Shown here piece after piece: positions 38,563 through 50,301 of a stretch of DNA of 50,301 nucleotides. Below the pieces are notes generated by a model. It was given only the letters and a program-made list of their open reading frames with translations, had not been told where the DNA came from and did no database searches. A program made the position numbers and the translations under genes. The stretch comes from Mycobacterium sp. (GTDB taxonomy: Bacteria; Actinomycetota; Actinomycetes; Mycobacteriales; Mycobacteriaceae): the NCBI GenBank assembly GCA_025966225.1, contig JAOPVI010000316.1:1-50301 (forward strand), read 5' to 3'. Position 1 is the stretch's first letter, and every line of letters begins with the position of its first letter.

Positions 38563-39156
38563 ATGGACGCGTTTCACACTCACACGGGCATCGGTGTTCC
38601 GCTGCGCCGCTCGAACGTCGACACCGACCAGATCATCCCGGCGGTGTACCTGAAGCGGGTCACCCGAACGGGTTTCGAGGACGGCCTCTTCGCCGCCTGG
38701 CGTAACGACCCATCGTTCATCCTGAACCTCGCGCCCTTCGACAAGGGTTCGGTGTTGGTCGCAGGCCCGGATTTCGGCACCGGTTCGTCGCGCGAACACG
38801 CCGTCTGGGCGCTCATGGATTTCGGATTCCGGGTCGTCATCTCGTCGCGCTTCGCCGACATCTTTCGCGGCAATGCGGGCAAGGCGGGCCTCTTGGCCGC
38901 CGAAGTCGCCCAAGATGATGTGGAATTACTTTGGAAGCTCATCGAGCAGCATCCAGGGCTGGAAATCACTGTGAATCTGCAAGATCGGAACGTCACTGCC
39001 GGAACGGTGGTGTTGCCGTTCAAGATTGACGACTACACCGCATGGCGACTGCTCGAGGGACTCGATGATATAGGCCTTACGCTGCGGAAACAGGCCGACA
39101 TCGCGGCCTACGAACAGCGCAGGCCAAGCTGGAAGCCGCGCACTTTGCCGAGCTGA
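38563..39156 (+). CDS. leuD: 3-isopropylmalate dehydratase small subunit LeuD
   Basis: LeuD supplies the swivelling domain of isopropylmalate isomerase that closes the LeuC active site. The protein has 197 residues. Family features are [40 protein letters not shown] with the substrate-binding serine and arginine, [18 protein letters not shown], and a C-terminal helix ending [13 protein letters not shown]. The start is ATG 38563, eight bases after the leuC stop. It ends the leuCD operon, with a G/C hairpin just downstream. Confidence 0.96.
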   Translation: MDAFHTHTGIGVPLRRSNVDTDQIIPAVYLKRVTRTGFEDGLFAAWRNDPSFILNLAPFDKGSVLVAGPDFGTGSSREHAVWALMDFGFRVVISSRFADIFRGNAGKAGLLAAEVAQDDVELLWKLIEQHPGLEITVNLQDRNVTAGTVVLPFKIDDYTAWRLLEGLDDIGLTLRKQADIAAYEQRRPSWKPRTLPS

Positions 39157-39167
39157 CCGGGGGCGTT

Positions 39168-39189
39168 CGGGGGGCCGAAATCCCCCCCG
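39168..39189 (+). terminator. Candidate terminator after leuCD
   Basis: CGGGGGG (39168-39174) pairs with CCCCCCG (39183-39189) around an eight-base loop, 12 bases after the leuD stop. A short TGTTTT follows some bases later. The stem is short but very G/C-rich. Confidence 0.5.
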
Positions 39190-39283
39190 GCAACCCTGTT
39201 TTGGGACTCTCGTACCACCGCCGTTGTGGGGCAACCGGATTGCCGGAATAGTCGCCAGCTATCCCCGAAATTGGGCGTGGCTC

Positions 39284-39313
39284 TTGGAAATCAGCGGCCT
39301 AAAGGTTTACCGT
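39284..39313 (+). promoter_or_regulatory. hupB: hupB promoter
   Basis: A -35-like TTGGAA (39284-39289) and a -10 TACCGT (39308-39313) are spaced by 18 bases. About 40 bases of leader follow, then a strong ribosome site GGAGG (39349-39353), seven bases before the ATG. This fits a highly expressed nucleoid protein gene. Confidence 0.6.
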
Positions 39314-39360
39314 AGCTTTCAGTCGGTCCAACGCGGACCACTGGCTTCGGAGGTTTTGCA

Positions 39361-40017
<657 letters not shown>

Positions 40018-40023
40018 AAGTCC

Positions 40024-40078
40024 GTACTGGAATCAGTTCCGGTACAAGACGCGCCGTGGATCTCGGTGATCCACGGCG
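40024..40078. terminator. Two hairpins between convergent hupB and mutT1
   Basis: The first hairpin pairs GTACTGGAA (40024-40032) with TTCCGGTAC (40037-40045), with one wobble. The second pairs CGCCGTGGATC (40052-40062) with GATCCACGGCG (40068-40078), a perfect 11-base stem with a five-base loop. They lie between convergent gene ends and probably terminate transcription in both directions. Confidence 0.65.
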
Positions 40079-40102
40079 TGTCTGTGTGAAGAGCGGGAAT
40101 CG

Positions 40103-41059
40103 CTAGGAGTTCGTCGCCAATGGGCTGCCGATGTGATCGGCGGCCACCAGCTTGTCTCCGGCGAACGACAACACCCACGTGCTGCCCTTGCGGTTGCGTG
40201 ACTTGTCGGGACGCACTCCGTCCCGGTCGCACCACCAGGCGATGAGGTCGGGGATCACCTTGCCCTGGGTGCAGATCACCGGCCTGCCATCGCACTTCGC
40301 GATCTCCAGCATTCGGTGCCGGGCGGCGCGCCGGTCGTCGGCGTAGGCCTCCTCGGTCAGCGTCGGCTCGCCGGTGATGGTGACGCCCAACTCTTCAGCG
40401 AGGGGTTCGACCGTCTGAAAGCATCGGACTTTGGGTGCGGCGTGCACCGAGGTCGCACCGAATGCCAGCAGCTGACCCACCAGTGACTCGGCCTGCGCAC
40501 GTCCGCGCTTGTCGAGCGGCCGCTTCGCGTCGTCGCCCTTGTACCGCGCCTTGGTACCCGCGGTGCCGTGACGCACGATCATCAACGTGCGGGTGTCCGC
40601 GGGGTGTTTGACGAAGCGGCGCAGCACCTTCCGGTCGTACGGGTATTGCAGCTGCGTCATCGCCTCCTTCACGGGAAGCCAGCTCAGTTGGTCAACCTCT
40701 GAGTTTGGCGCGAACTCGCCGCCGATGGCGCGGGCCGTCCAATACCGGACCCTCTTGGTGCCGATTTCGATGTCGCCGCCGGGGCGGCTCCGGTGCTCGA
40801 CCGGGTAGCTGACCGCGGCGAGCCTTCTGCCCAATTCCGAGATGTAGCCGGTCTCCTCCTCGACCTCGCGCACCGCGGTGACGGGTTCGGTCTCGCCGGG
40901 CTCCACCTTGCCCTTGGGCAGCGACCAATCGTCGTAACGGGGCCGGTGGACGACGGCCACCAGTGGCCCGGAAGCGCTGGACTCGTCGCCGGGCCGCCAC
41001 AACACCGCGCCCGCGGCGAATATCGCCCCGTTCGGCGCGCTCGCCGGTTTCTTTGGCAC
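40103..41059 (-). CDS. mutT1: MutT1: Nudix hydrolase fused to histidine phosphatase domain
   Basis: MutT1 removes oxidised nucleotides such as 8-oxo-GTP and also acts on diadenosine polyphosphates. This 318-residue protein has an N-terminal Nudix domain with the box [22 protein letters not shown]-terminal histidine phosphatase domain starts at [11 protein letters not shown], with the catalytic RHG and partners in [10 protein letters not shown] and [16 protein letters not shown]. This two-domain layout is typical for mycobacterial MutT1 (Rv2985). The start is GTG 41059, with GGAG five to six bases upstream. It lies downstream of the ppk gene on the same strand, 108 bases apart. Confidence 0.94.
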   Translation of the reverse strand: MPKKPASAPNGAIFAAGAVLWRPGDESSASGPLVAVVHRPRYDDWSLPKGKVEPGETEPVTAVREVEEETGYISELGRRLAAVSYPVEHRSRPGGDIEIGTKRVRYWTARAIGGEFAPNSEVDQLSWLPVKEAMTQLQYPYDRKVLRRFVKHPADTRTLMIVRHGTAGTKARYKGDDAKRPLDKRGRAQAESLVGQLLAFGATSVHAAPKVRCFQTVEPLAEELGVTITGEPTLTEEAYADDRRAARHRMLEIAKCDGRPVICTQGKVIPDLIAWWCDRDGVRPDKSRNRKGSTWVLSFAGDKLVAADHIGSPLATNS

Positions 41060-41167
41060 CTCAACTCCTGCAGTTCATTCGGGCCAGGGCCCGTCGAGCA
41101 CGACAAGGGTCAGTACTGCGGGCCCGATGCTCGCCCACGAGGCGGGGAGTAAACACGCCTCGAATCG

Positions 41168-43330
41168 TCACGGATGCCGGTGACGTTCCATCATCGACAC
41201 CTGGTGATCGTGCACGGTCTGCCCCTCCTGAGGTGATGCCGTCCAGTGCCCTTCGGGGCCGAGCTCCCAACACCGGGTGGCGGGATCCATGGCCGAGGTG
41301 AATACGTCGTTCAGCTGTTCGGTCAACCGTCGATCCTTGACCTGTGCCATCACCTCGACACGGCGGTCGAGATTACGATGCATCATGTCGGCGCTTCCGA
41401 TCCAGAACTCATTGATGGCGCGGAAGTGAATAATTCGCGAGTGTTCGAGGAAGCGGCCGAGAATCGACCGCACCGCGATGAGCTCTGAGAACCCCGGTGC
41501 TCCGGGCCGCAGCGCGCAGATCCCGCGCACCACCACCTCGACGCGTACGCCGGCCTGAGACGCCCGGTAGAGCGCATCGATCACCTGCACGTCGACCAAC
41601 GCGTTGGCCTACACGCGGATCCGCGCATCGGCGCCGTCGCGGTGGGCGGCGATCTCACGCTCGATGCGTTCGACGATTCCCCTGCGGACTCCATACGGCG
41701 CGACCAGCAGGTTGCGGTAGGAAACCTTGCGCGAGTAGCCCGTCAGCGAGTTGAACAAATCGGTGAGATCGGCGCCGATGTCCGGTGACGCGGTCAGCAA
41801 CCCGACGTCTTCGTACAGCCGCGCGGTCTTCGGGTTGTAGTTGCCGGTGCCGATGTGGCAGTAACGGCGGATCGTCGACCCCTCGCGCCGCACCACCAGG
41901 CAGGTCTTGCAGTGTGTCTTCAGCCCGATCAGGCCGTACACCACGTGAACGCCAGCCTGTTCCAACGCGCGCGCCCACTTGATGTTCGCCTGCTCGTCGA
42001 AGCGCGCCTTGATCTCCACCAACGCGACGACCTGCTTGCCCGCCTCCGCCGCGTCGATCAAGGCGTTGACGATGGGCGAATCACCCGACGTCCGGTACAG
42101 GGTCTGCTTGATCGCCAAGACGTTTGGATCCGCCGCGGCCTGCTCGATGAACCGTTGCACGGTCGTCGAGAACGAGTCGTAGGGGTGATGCACCAGCACG
42201 TCCCCGTCGCGGAGGGTCGCGAAGATGCTCTTGGGCGTCTCCCGCTCACCGAAGGCGGGCGGGGTCGCGGGCACGAACGGCGGGTCCTTGAGTTCGGGCC
42301 GGTCGACGCCGTAGATCTGCCACAGTGACGATAGATCGAGCAGTCCAGGCACCTCGATGACGTCGCCGGGGTGAACGTCGAGTTCCCGCAACAGCAGCTC
42401 GAGCATGTTCTCGGTCATGTCGTCGGCGACCTCGAGCCGGACCGGCGAACCGAACCTGCGGCGGGCCAGCTCGCGTTCGAGCGCCTGCAGCAGATCCTCG
42501 TCGCGATCCTCTTCGACCTCGAAGTCGGCGTTGCGCGTGATCCGGAATGCGTGGTGTTCCACGACCTCCAAGCCGGGAAACAGTACCGAGAGGAAGGCCG
42601 CGATGAGCTCTTCCATCGGGAGGAACCGGATCGCGGCCCCGCCTTCGCGGGGGCCCAGCTCGACGAACCGGTCGACGTTGTCGGGCACCTTGATTCGTGC
42701 GAAGTGCTGGGTGCCGTCGTCGGGCTGCTTGACGGTGACGGCAAGGTTGAGGCTGAGCCCGCTGACGAATGGGAACGGGTGCGCCGGATCAACCGCGAGT
42801 GGGGTGAGTACCGGGAACACTTGCTCGTGGAAGTACGTCGACAGCCGACCACGTTCGTCGTCGTCGAGTTGGGCCCACGTCACGACGATGATGCCCTCAT
42901 CGGCCAGGGCGGGGCGGACCGACTCCATGAACTCCCGGGCATGCCTGCTGGCAATCTGCTGGGTCCGCTCGCCTATGCGCCGCAACTGTTCGCGCGGCGA
43001 CAGGCCGTCCGCCGAGCGAACGGACAGCCCCATCTCGTCGCGGCGTTTGAGCCCGGCTACGCGCACCATGTAGAACTCGTCGAGATTCGACGAGAAGATC
43101 GCGAGGAACTTGGCGCGCTCGAGCAGTGGTAGCGACGGATCCGCGGCCAATGCCAGCACCCGGGAGTTGAAGTCCAGCCAGCTCAGTTCTCTGTTGAGGT
43201 AACGGTCATCGGGAAGGGCTTGGATATCAGCGGGGACCACGGCATCCGCGGTTGCAGCGGGTGGCGCTTCGGGTGCGGCGCCGGCGGTGGCCCATTCCGA
43301 GTCGGTCGGTCGCGTCTCGGCTTCGGTCAT
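41168..43330 (-). pseudogene. ppk: Polyphosphate kinase Ppk1 interrupted by an in-frame TAG
   Basis: Ppk1 makes polyphosphate from ATP. The reading frame is continuous over 720 codons except for one TAG at 41609-41611, after residue 573. Before it lie the N-terminal and head domains ([40 protein letters not shown]) and the first catalytic domain, with [20 protein letters not shown] and the phosphorylated-His region [16 protein letters not shown] (about His473). After it, in the same frame, come [39 protein letters not shown] with the second conserved His, and the normal C-terminus SMMERHRHP. Relatives have Lys-type residues at the stop position (AAG to TAG) and Glu where VDVQ has Val. Without readthrough the second catalytic domain is lost. 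Confidence 0.85.
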
Positions 43331-43378
43331 GTGTGTGATCATCCCCCATTCATCGCCGTCGAGGCTATGGGACCGGCC

Positions 43379-45112
<1,734 letters not shown>

Positions 45113-45116
45113 TCGG

Positions 45117-46220
45117 ATGAACGGTCAGTACGGCGACTCCACCCGAAGCGTAACGGCGGCAGGCTCGCCCGCCGTTCCCGGGCAGCCCGTGGCGCCGCCG
45201 CCGGTGCCTGCCTCGACCTACCACCTCTCGCCCGATGAAACGCTGCCGTTGGACACCTACGGCCGTGGCGCCAATCCCACTTGGCGGCAACTGGAGTCGG
45301 CGCTCGCCGAGCTCGAGGGCGCCACGTCGGCACTTACGTTCGCCTCGGGCATGGCAGCGATCACCGCGGTGCTGCGCGTATTCGCGACGCCGGGCAAGAA
45401 GCTGGTCGTACCCGCGGACGGCTACTACCAGGTTCGGCGTTACGCGTTGGAAAGCCTTGTGCCGCAGGGAGTGGACGTCGTATCAGCCACCGCCGCCGAG
45501 TTTTGCGACGCCGCATCCGACGCTGACGTGGTGTTCGCCGAGACCCCCGTCAATCCGACGTTGGACGTCGTCGACCTGCACCGGTTGGCATTGAGCTGCC
45601 GCGGCCGCGGCGCACTGCTCGTCGTCGACAACACCACCCCGACTCCGCTTGGGCAGCAGCCACTTTCGCTCGGCGCCGATCTAGTGGTGGCAAGTGCGAC
45701 AAAGGCCTTGGCCGGACACGGTGACCTGCTCGCGGGGTACGTGGCCGGCAGCCACCCGGAACTGATGGCGATGCTCGAACGCGAACGCCTACTCGCGGGC
45801 GCGATACTCGGCCCGTTCGAAGCGTGGCTGACCCTGCGGAGCCTCGGCAGCTTCGGGCTTCGCTTCGAGCGCCAATGCCACAACGCGCTTGCGGTGGCGT
45901 TGATGCTGCGTGGCCATCCGGCCGTGCGAGCGGTGCGGTATCCCGGGCTGCCGGAGGACCCCTCGCACGAGCTCGCGTGCCGTCAGATGAAGCGGTTCGG
46001 CGGGTTGGTTGGCGTGGAACTCGTCGACGCTGCGGCCGTCCACGACCTCGTCGCCCGCAGCGGTCTGTTGGTCGCGGCCACCAGCTTCGGCGGCATTCAC
46101 TCGTCGGTCGACCGTCGGGCGCGCTGGGGCGATCCGGTGCCCGAGGGCTTCGCGCGGCTCTCGCTGGGCATCGAGGACACTGACGACCTGGTCACCGACA
46201 TCGACCGCGCCCTGCGGTAA
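45117..46220 (+). CDS. Cys/Met metabolism PLP-dependent enzyme (cystathionine lyase-like)
   Basis: This 367-residue fold-type I PLP enzyme belongs to the cystathionine gamma-lyase/synthase family. Signatures: STYHLSPDETLPLDTYGRGA, NPTWRQLESALAELEGATSA, FASGMAAITAVLR, ETPVNPTLDVVDL, VVDNTTPTPLGQQPLSLGAD and the PLP lysine at Lys196 in VVASATKALAGHGDLLAG. It ends RLSLGIEDTDDLVTDIDRAL. The precise reaction (gamma- or beta-elimination or replacement) is not clear, and the usual PLP-phosphate and neighbouring-subunit residues differ somewhat from classical enzymes. It forms an operon with gpsA; ddl follows after a 64-base gap. Confidence 0.9.
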   Translation: MNGQYGDSTRSVTAAGSPAVPGQPVAPPPVPASTYHLSPDETLPLDTYGRGANPTWRQLESALAELEGATSALTFASGMAAITAVLRVFATPGKKLVVPADGYYQVRRYALESLVPQGVDVVSATAAEFCDAASDADVVFAETPVNPTLDVVDLHRLALSCRGRGALLVVDNTTPTPLGQQPLSLGADLVVASATKALAGHGDLLAGYVAGSHPELMAMLERERLLAGAILGPFEAWLTLRSLGSFGLRFERQCHNALAVALMLRGHPAVRAVRYPGLPEDPSHELACRQMKRFGGLVGVELVDAAAVHDLVARSGLLVAATSFGGIHSSVDRRARWGDPVPEGFARLSLGIEDTDDLVTDIDRALR

Positions 46221-46284
46221 GGAAGCTACTGGTCAGAGCGCTGCGTCGGGATGTTCGCGCCGGAACCGGTAGCCTCTTTGTCTT

Positions 46285-47388
46285 GTGACCGCCCGCACGC
46301 GCGTCGCCGTCGTGTACGGCGGCCGTAGCTCCGAACACGCCATCTCGTGCGTTTCGGCTGGCAGCATCCTTCGCAACCTCGATCCCGAGCGGTTCGACGT
46401 CGTGGCCGTCGGCATCACGCCCGGCGGCTCGTGGGTGCTCACCGACGGCCGGCCCGAGACACTGGCCATCACCGACGGCCAGCTGCCAGAGGTCAGCGGA
46501 GCGTCGGGCACGGCCTTGGCGCTGCCCGCCGATCCTGGGCGTCGCGGCGAGTTGCTGTCGCTGGGGGAGGGTGCAGGCCAGGTGCTCGCCGCCGTCGACG
46601 TGGTGTTCCCCGTGCTGCACGGCCCCTACGGTGAGGACGGGACGATTCAGGGCCTGCTGGAACTGGCCGGGGTGCCGTACGTCGGCGCAGGCGTGCTGGC
46701 CAGCGCCGCAGGCATGGACAAGGAGTTCACGAAGAAGCTGCTGGCCGCCGAGGGGCTGCCCATCGGCGACCAGGTCGTGCTCCGCCGGAATGACGTCACG
46801 CTGCAACTCGAGGACCGCGAGCGGCTCGGGCTACCGGTCTTCGTCAAGCCCGCCCGCGGAGGCTCGTCGATCGGCGTCAGCCGGGTGGCGGCGTGGGATC
46901 AGCTGGACTCGGCGATCGAGTTCGCACGTCGCCACGACCCCAAGGTGATCGTCGAGGCCGCGGTGCCCGGCCGCGAAATCGAATGTGGCGTATTGGAATT
47001 CCCTGACGGGCGGGTCGAGGCGAGCACGCTCGGTGAGATTCGGGTGGCCGGAGTGCGGGGCCGCGAGGACGCGTTCTACGACTTCGCCACGAAATACCTC
47101 GACGATGCCGCCGAGCTCGACGTACCCGCCAAGGTCGACGACGGTGTCGCTCAGGAAGTGCGCCAGCTGGCGATCCGCGCGTTTCAGGCCATTGACGGCC
47201 AGGGCCTCGCCCGTGTCGACTTCTTCCTCACCGACGCCGGTCCGGTGATCAACGAGGTCAACACCATGCCCGGCTTTACCACCATCTCCATGTACCCGCG
47301 AATGTGGGCCGCCAGCGGCGTCGACTATCCGACGTTGTTGGCAACGATGGTCCAGACGGCGCTGGTCCGCGGCACCGGACTGCGCTAG
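46285..47388 (+). CDS. ddl: D-alanine-D-alanine ligase Ddl
   Basis: Ddl joins two D-alanines with ATP for peptidoglycan. It is the target of D-cycloserine. The 367-residue ATP-grasp enzyme shows [77 protein letters not shown], and [13 protein letters not shown]. The C-terminal metal site is [20 protein letters not shown], and [13 protein letters not shown] follows it. GTG 46285 follows TAGCCT (46270-46275) by nine bases. Its stop overlaps the end of the convergent DUF3515 gene by four bases. In M. tuberculosis ddlA has the same neighbours. Confidence 0.97.
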   Translation: MTARTRVAVVYGGRSSEHAISCVSAGSILRNLDPERFDVVAVGITPGGSWVLTDGRPETLAITDGQLPEVSGASGTALALPADPGRRGELLSLGEGAGQVLAAVDVVFPVLHGPYGEDGTIQGLLELAGVPYVGAGVLASAAGMDKEFTKKLLAAEGLPIGDQVVLRRNDVTLQLEDRERLGLPVFVKPARGGSSIGVSRVAAWDQLDSAIEFARRHDPKVIVEAAVPGREIECGVLEFPDGRVEASTLGEIRVAGVRGREDAFYDFATKYLDDAAELDVPAKVDDGVAQEVRQLAIRAFQAIDGQGLARVDFFLTDAGPVINEVNTMPGFTTISMYPRMWAASGVDYPTLLATMVQTALVRGTGLR

Positions 47389-47936
47389 CGGGCCGGTCCC
47401 GGATTGACCGCGACGGCGGGCATGGCCTTGGCGACCGCAGCGGAGATCGATTGGATGGGCGTCGGGCCCGATCCGTCGGGCAGGGTCAACGCGACGTAGA
47501 CGGGCCGGTCGACCGTGATCCACGTCGTACGGCCCGTGTCGGCGATGTGAAACCACGCGACGTCGTCGACCATCTGGACCGGTGTGCCCGCGACGAAGTC
47601 GGTCGGCCGATCCAGTCCGCAACGCAGAATGACGGGGTCGCCATCCGCATTCGGTTGCCAGGCCGCTGCGCCTGCTGGGGCGGGCTGCGCCACTGCTGCG
47701 CGGTCGTAGTCGCCGAGGCGGGCGGGCAGGGCGTCGAGCAGGGCCCGGCACGCGTCGCCGTCGGCCTGCGGAGCGGGTATCGCCACGATGGCAACGGGAC
47801 GTTGCTCCGGGGTCTTCACGTGTATCGCGGCGACCACGAGGATGCCGACGACCGCGGCGAGGGCGACCACGATGGCCGCGACCATCACCGCGCGCGGAGG
47901 ACCGTCAGGGTCGGCTGGTTCTTCCGGGCTGGCCAC
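47385..47936 (-). CDS. DUF3515 membrane-anchored protein (Rv2980 homologue)
   Basis: This 183-residue protein has a short polar N-terminus and one transmembrane or signal-anchor segment ([22 protein letters not shown]). A DUF3515 extracytoplasmic domain follows, with two cysteines ([31 protein letters not shown]), a [20 protein letters not shown] stretch and the closing [12 protein letters not shown]. Its function is unknown. It is conserved next to ddl in mycobacteria. The start is GTG 47936. The RAM-domain gene ends 11 bases upstream on the same strand, so the two may be cotranscribed. Confidence 0.88.
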   Translation of the reverse strand: MASPEEPADPDGPPRAVMVAAIVVALAAVVGILVVAAIHVKTPEQRPVAIVAIPAPQADGDACRALLDALPARLGDYDRAAVAQPAPAGAAAWQPNADGDPVILRCGLDRPTDFVAGTPVQMVDDVAWFHIADTGRTTWITVDRPVYVALTLPDGSGPTPIQSISAAVAKAMPAVAVNPGPAR

Positions 47937-47946
47937 TGAAGCAACT

Positions 47947-48189
47947 CTAAGGCCGGCCCCCGTCGGCGATCGGACAGGTCAGGGTGCGAGTGATCCCCGT
48001 GACGTGTTGGACATGGGGAACGACGTCGTCCTGCAGCTCGTCGAGCGTGGCCGCGCCGACGCGGACCACGACGTCGTATGGGCCGGTCACGTACTCGGAT
48101 GACAGCACTCCAGGCAGCGAAGTCAGTTGCTTGGCGACGACCTCGGCGCGGCCGACCTCGGTCTGAATCAGCATGAACGCCTCCACCAC
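47947..48189 (-). CDS. Stand-alone Lrp/AsnC ligand-binding (RAM) domain protein
   Basis: This 80-residue protein consists only of the Lrp/AsnC effector domain, a ferredoxin-like fold: EAFMLIQTEVGRAEVVAKQL, TSLPGVLSSEYVTGPYDVVV and a final strand with TRTLTCPIADG. No helix-turn-helix is present, so it cannot bind DNA alone. Stand-alone domains like this form rings and bind amino acids. The start is GTG 48189, with GGAGAG-type bases upstream; an internal ATG after five codons is possible. It is divergent from thiL, with 157 bases between in which I see no other gene. Confidence 0.85.
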   Translation of the reverse strand: MVEAFMLIQTEVGRAEVVAKQLTSLPGVLSSEYVTGPYDVVVRVGAATLDELQDDVVPHVQHVTGITRTLTCPIADGGRP

Positions 48190-48346
48190 CCGCGCTCTCC
48201 TCCACTCGGCTCAATGAGATGCTGGGCTGCATAGACTCCACGCCGCAGGGACCAAAGGTACCGCAGGTCGCGCGGTCCTTCAGGGCACGGAGACGGCCGG
48301 CAGTCGGTGTGATGACCGATGAGCGAGAAGCGGAGCGGGATCGCGC

Positions 48347-49312
48347 ATGACGCCTGAAGAACCAGCAGAACCATCCGAAAGCCTGGCGGAGCTGGGCGAG
48401 TTCGCCGTCATCGACCGGCTGGTGAGCGGGCAGGACCAGCCGGACGCCGTGATGCTCGGCCCCGGCGACGATGCCGCCGTGGTGCGGGCTGCCGACGGCC
48501 GGACCGTGGTGTCGACGGACATGCTCGTCGAGGGCAGGCACTTTCGGCTGGACTGGTCGACGCCTGTGGACGTCGGCCGCAAGGCGATTGCCCAGAATGC
48601 GGCCGACATCGAGGCCATGGGTGCCACGCCGACGGCCTTCGTGGTGGCGTTCGGCGCGCCGGGTGACACGGCGGCTGCCGACGTCTTGGCGCTGTCCGAA
48701 GGGATGTGGCAGGAAGCCCGCGTCATGGGTGCGGGCATCGCAGGCGGCGACCTGGTGAGCGCCCCCCAGTGGGTGATCGCAGTGACGGCGTTGGGTGAGC
48801 TCGACGGGCGTGAGGCCGTCGTGTTGAGCGGAGCGAAGCCAGGCGACACGCTGGCGGTGTGCGGGGAGATCGGTTGGTCAGCCGCAGGATATGCGTTGTG
48901 GTCCAACGATATTCGCGACTTCGACGAGCTCCGTCAACGCCATCTGGTGCCGCAGGTGCGCTACGGCGCTGGGCGGGCCGCAGCAGAAGCGGGCGCCACC
49001 GCGATGACCGATGTCTCCGACGGCCTGCTGGCCGACCTCGGCCACCTCGCTCGGGCGTCCGGCGTCGGCATCGACGTGTCGCGGGCGGCCTTGGCCCCTG
49101 ATCGCGAGACGCTCGGCGCGACTGCGGAGTTGGCCAAGGCCGATGCGTGGGACTGGGTGTTCGGCGGCGGGGAGGACCACGCCCTCGTTGCGACGTTCCC
49201 CGGACCGGTGCCTGCAGGCTGGCGGCGGATCGGCGTCGTCATCGACGGCGCGCCGCGCGTGCTCGTCGACGGGAATCCGTGGTCAGGAAGTCCAGGCTGG
49301 CAGTCCTTCTGA
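48347..49312 (+). CDS. thiL: Thiamine-monophosphate kinase ThiL
   Basis: ThiL phosphorylates thiamine monophosphate to thiamine diphosphate, the cofactor needed by IlvB among others. The 321-residue protein of the PurM-like ATP-binding family shows VMLGPGDDAAVVRAADGRTV, STDMLVEGRHFRLDW and the metal-binding AQNAADIEAMGATPTAFVVA. It also shows AGIAGGDLVSAPQWVIAVTA, TDVSDGLLADLGHLA and FGGGEDHALVATFP. Start ATG 48347 gives a polar acidic N-terminus. It matches Rv2977c in position after the ddl region. Confidence 0.95.
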   Translation: MTPEEPAEPSESLAELGEFAVIDRLVSGQDQPDAVMLGPGDDAAVVRAADGRTVVSTDMLVEGRHFRLDWSTPVDVGRKAIAQNAADIEAMGATPTAFVVAFGAPGDTAAADVLALSEGMWQEARVMGAGIAGGDLVSAPQWVIAVTALGELDGREAVVLSGAKPGDTLAVCGEIGWSAAGYALWSNDIRDFDELRQRHLVPQVRYGAGRAAAEAGATAMTDVSDGLLADLGHLARASGVGIDVSRAALAPDRETLGATAELAKADAWDWVFGGGEDHALVATFPGPVPAGWRRIGVVIDGAPRVLVDGNPWSGSPGWQSF

Positions 49313-49358
49313 GCGCAGGCCGCGATGAGTTCCGCCCGGTTCGCGGGTCGTTTCTTGC

Positions 49359-50117
49359 ATGACGACCAAGTCCAGCCAACCGCCCATCGTCGACCTGGCT
49401 ACCTGGCAGGCCGCGCGTGACGCGCTCCTTATCCGCGAGAAGGCTCACACCCGCGCGGGAGACGCCCTCGCCGCGGCCCGCCGCCGGCTGCCGATGGTCG
49501 AGTTCGACGGGACGGTCGAGGCCGTCGGCCCTGACGGCCCAGTGCCCTTCCTCGACCTGTTCCAGGATCGCGACGAACTCGTCGTCTACAAGCACATGTG
49601 GCACGACGGCGCCCCGCACCAAGGGCAGTGCGGGGGCTGCACCACCACGGCCTGGCACGTGAAGGACGCCGTCTACCTCAACGCCCGCGGCGTCTCCTAC
49701 GCCGTACTGACCACCGGCCGGTGGGACGAGGTGGCCTCCTACGTCGAGTTCATGGGGTACACCGAACCCTGGTACTCGGTGCGCGGTCTGGACGCTCCGG
49801 TTGGCCGCAACATGGGCTCGATCACCTGCTACCTGCGCGACGGCGACCGCGTGTTCCTCACCTACGCCACGACGGGCCGGGGCAACGAGCCGGTCAACGG
49901 GTCCATGGGCCTTCTCGACATGACGCCCTATGGCCGCGGCGAGGCGTGGGAGGACAAGCCGGAGGGTTGGCCCGAGGGGCGCGAGTCGTGCTGGTACTGG
50001 TGCTCGGACGCGGACGGGAACGCCACATGGGGCGAGACCAGCCGCCCCGTGCCGCAGTGGACCCGCCCAGGCGCGACGCCCGTGGAGACCCTGGGCAGGC
50101 ACGGCGCCCACGACTGA
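49359..50117 (+). CDS. DUF899 thioredoxin-like family protein
   Basis: This is a 252-residue DUF899-family protein with a thioredoxin-like fold. Features: VDLATWQAARDALLIREKAH at the start, RRRLPMVEFDGTVEAVG, FLDLFQDRDELVVYKHMW, a GQCGGCTTTAW segment with a CxxC pair that could be redox-active or bind metal, and AVLTTGRWDEVASYVEFMGY. The C-terminal part contains WYWCSDADGNATWGETSRP. The enzymatic role is unknown. It starts at ATG 49359, 46 bases after thiL, and is not part of the conserved M. tuberculosis order that I recall, so it may be accessory. Confidence 0.88.
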   Translation: MTTKSSQPPIVDLATWQAARDALLIREKAHTRAGDALAAARRRLPMVEFDGTVEAVGPDGPVPFLDLFQDRDELVVYKHMWHDGAPHQGQCGGCTTTAWHVKDAVYLNARGVSYAVLTTGRWDEVASYVEFMGYTEPWYSVRGLDAPVGRNMGSITCYLRDGDRVFLTYATTGRGNEPVNGSMGLLDMTPYGRGEAWEDKPEGWPEGRESCWYWCSDADGNATWGETSRPVPQWTRPGATPVETLGRHGAHD

Positions 50118-50168
50118 TCGACAAGCCGAAGAACACCTACGCGTACCAACGATGTTTGGATGAGGCCC

Positions 50169-50301
50169 ATGAGCACCTTTCCCGGCTTCGCCGACGAGGG
50201 CTTCGGACCGGTCGCCGACGCGTTCGTCGAGAATTTCCGCCGGGGCAGCGAGATGGGCGCGGGGTGCGCGGTGTACCACGACGGCCGACTGGTCGTCGAC
50301 C
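50169..50301 (+). CDS. Beta-lactamase-family serine hydrolase, 5' end only
   Basis: The frame opens at ATG 50169 and runs off the window edge, giving 44 codons: MSTFPGFADEGFGPVADAFV, then ENFRRGSEMGAGCAVYHDGR and LVVD. This is the typical opening of serine beta-lactamase-like esterases and penicillin-binding-like hydrolases (the strand GAGCAVYHDGRLVVD precedes the SxxK motif, which would lie beyond the edge). Specificity cannot be told. Confidence 0.7.
   Translation, partial: MSTFPGFADEGFGPVADAFVENFRRGSEMGAGCAVYHDGRLVVD

Overview
The window is chromosomal DNA from a high-GC actinobacterium, almost certainly a Mycobacterium or Mycolicibacterium. The gene order matches the M. tuberculosis segment from lpqA/ligA to thiL (roughly Rv3016 down to Rv2977c, read in reverse): ligA, Rv3013-like, gatCA, pfkA, gatB, lppZ, doxX-like, cfp6-like, ilvBNC, Rv2997-like, serA, leuB, an MFS gene, Rv2993c-like, gltX, two tRNA genes, an IclR gene, leuCD, hupB, mutT1, ppk1, fbiD, gpsA, ddl, DUF3515 and thiL. 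Orthology is assigned from remembered family sequences, not from a search.

Layout. Positions 1-7600 are mostly accessory: the end of a class III cyclase, an LpqA-like lipoprotein, a methionine-synthase-like protein, a repeat-bearing surface protein, small secreted and membrane proteins, an IS3-type transposase scrap, an acyl-CoA/4-coumarate-CoA ligase, a YjbR-family protein and a wrecked multicopper oxidase. Positions 7600-15700 carry DNA ligase, the Asp/Glu-tRNA amidotransferase genes and phosphofructokinase. Positions 15700-19000 carry a PrrB-like kinase without a partner, a broken tetR/mpaB-like gene pair and an unidentified membrane protein. Positions 19000-29400 hold lppZ, doxX, cfp6 and the branched-chain amino acid and serine genes ilvBNC, serA and leuB. 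Positions 29400-33520 are a small metabolic island with a MarR regulator, a transporter and formamidase genes. The rest is conserved core: gltX, tRNA-Gln, tRNA-Glu, leuCD with an IclR regulator, hupB, mutT1, ppk1, fbiD, gpsA, ddl and thiL, followed by a DUF899 gene and the start of a serine-hydrolase-like gene.

How the genes work together. Leucine, valine and isoleucine synthesis is spread over three loci (ilvBNC, leuB, leuCD). ilvBNC is preceded by a short leader peptide rich in Leu/Val/Ile codons and a strong terminator, which is a classical attenuator layout. leuCD is divergent from an IclR-type regulator and has a small upstream ORF that overlaps the leuC start. GatCAB and GltX act together in Gln-tRNA formation in bacteria of this type, and tRNA-Gln and tRNA-Glu lie directly after gltX.

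The most unusual aspect is gene decay in an otherwise conserved segment. ppk1 carries an in-frame TAG. The multicopper oxidase has lost its first cupredoxin domain. speE survives only as a frameshifted 3' fragment. A divergent tetR/mpaB-like pair has lost both 5' ends, and an IS3 scrap remains. I found no convincing new defence, phage or CRISPR system.
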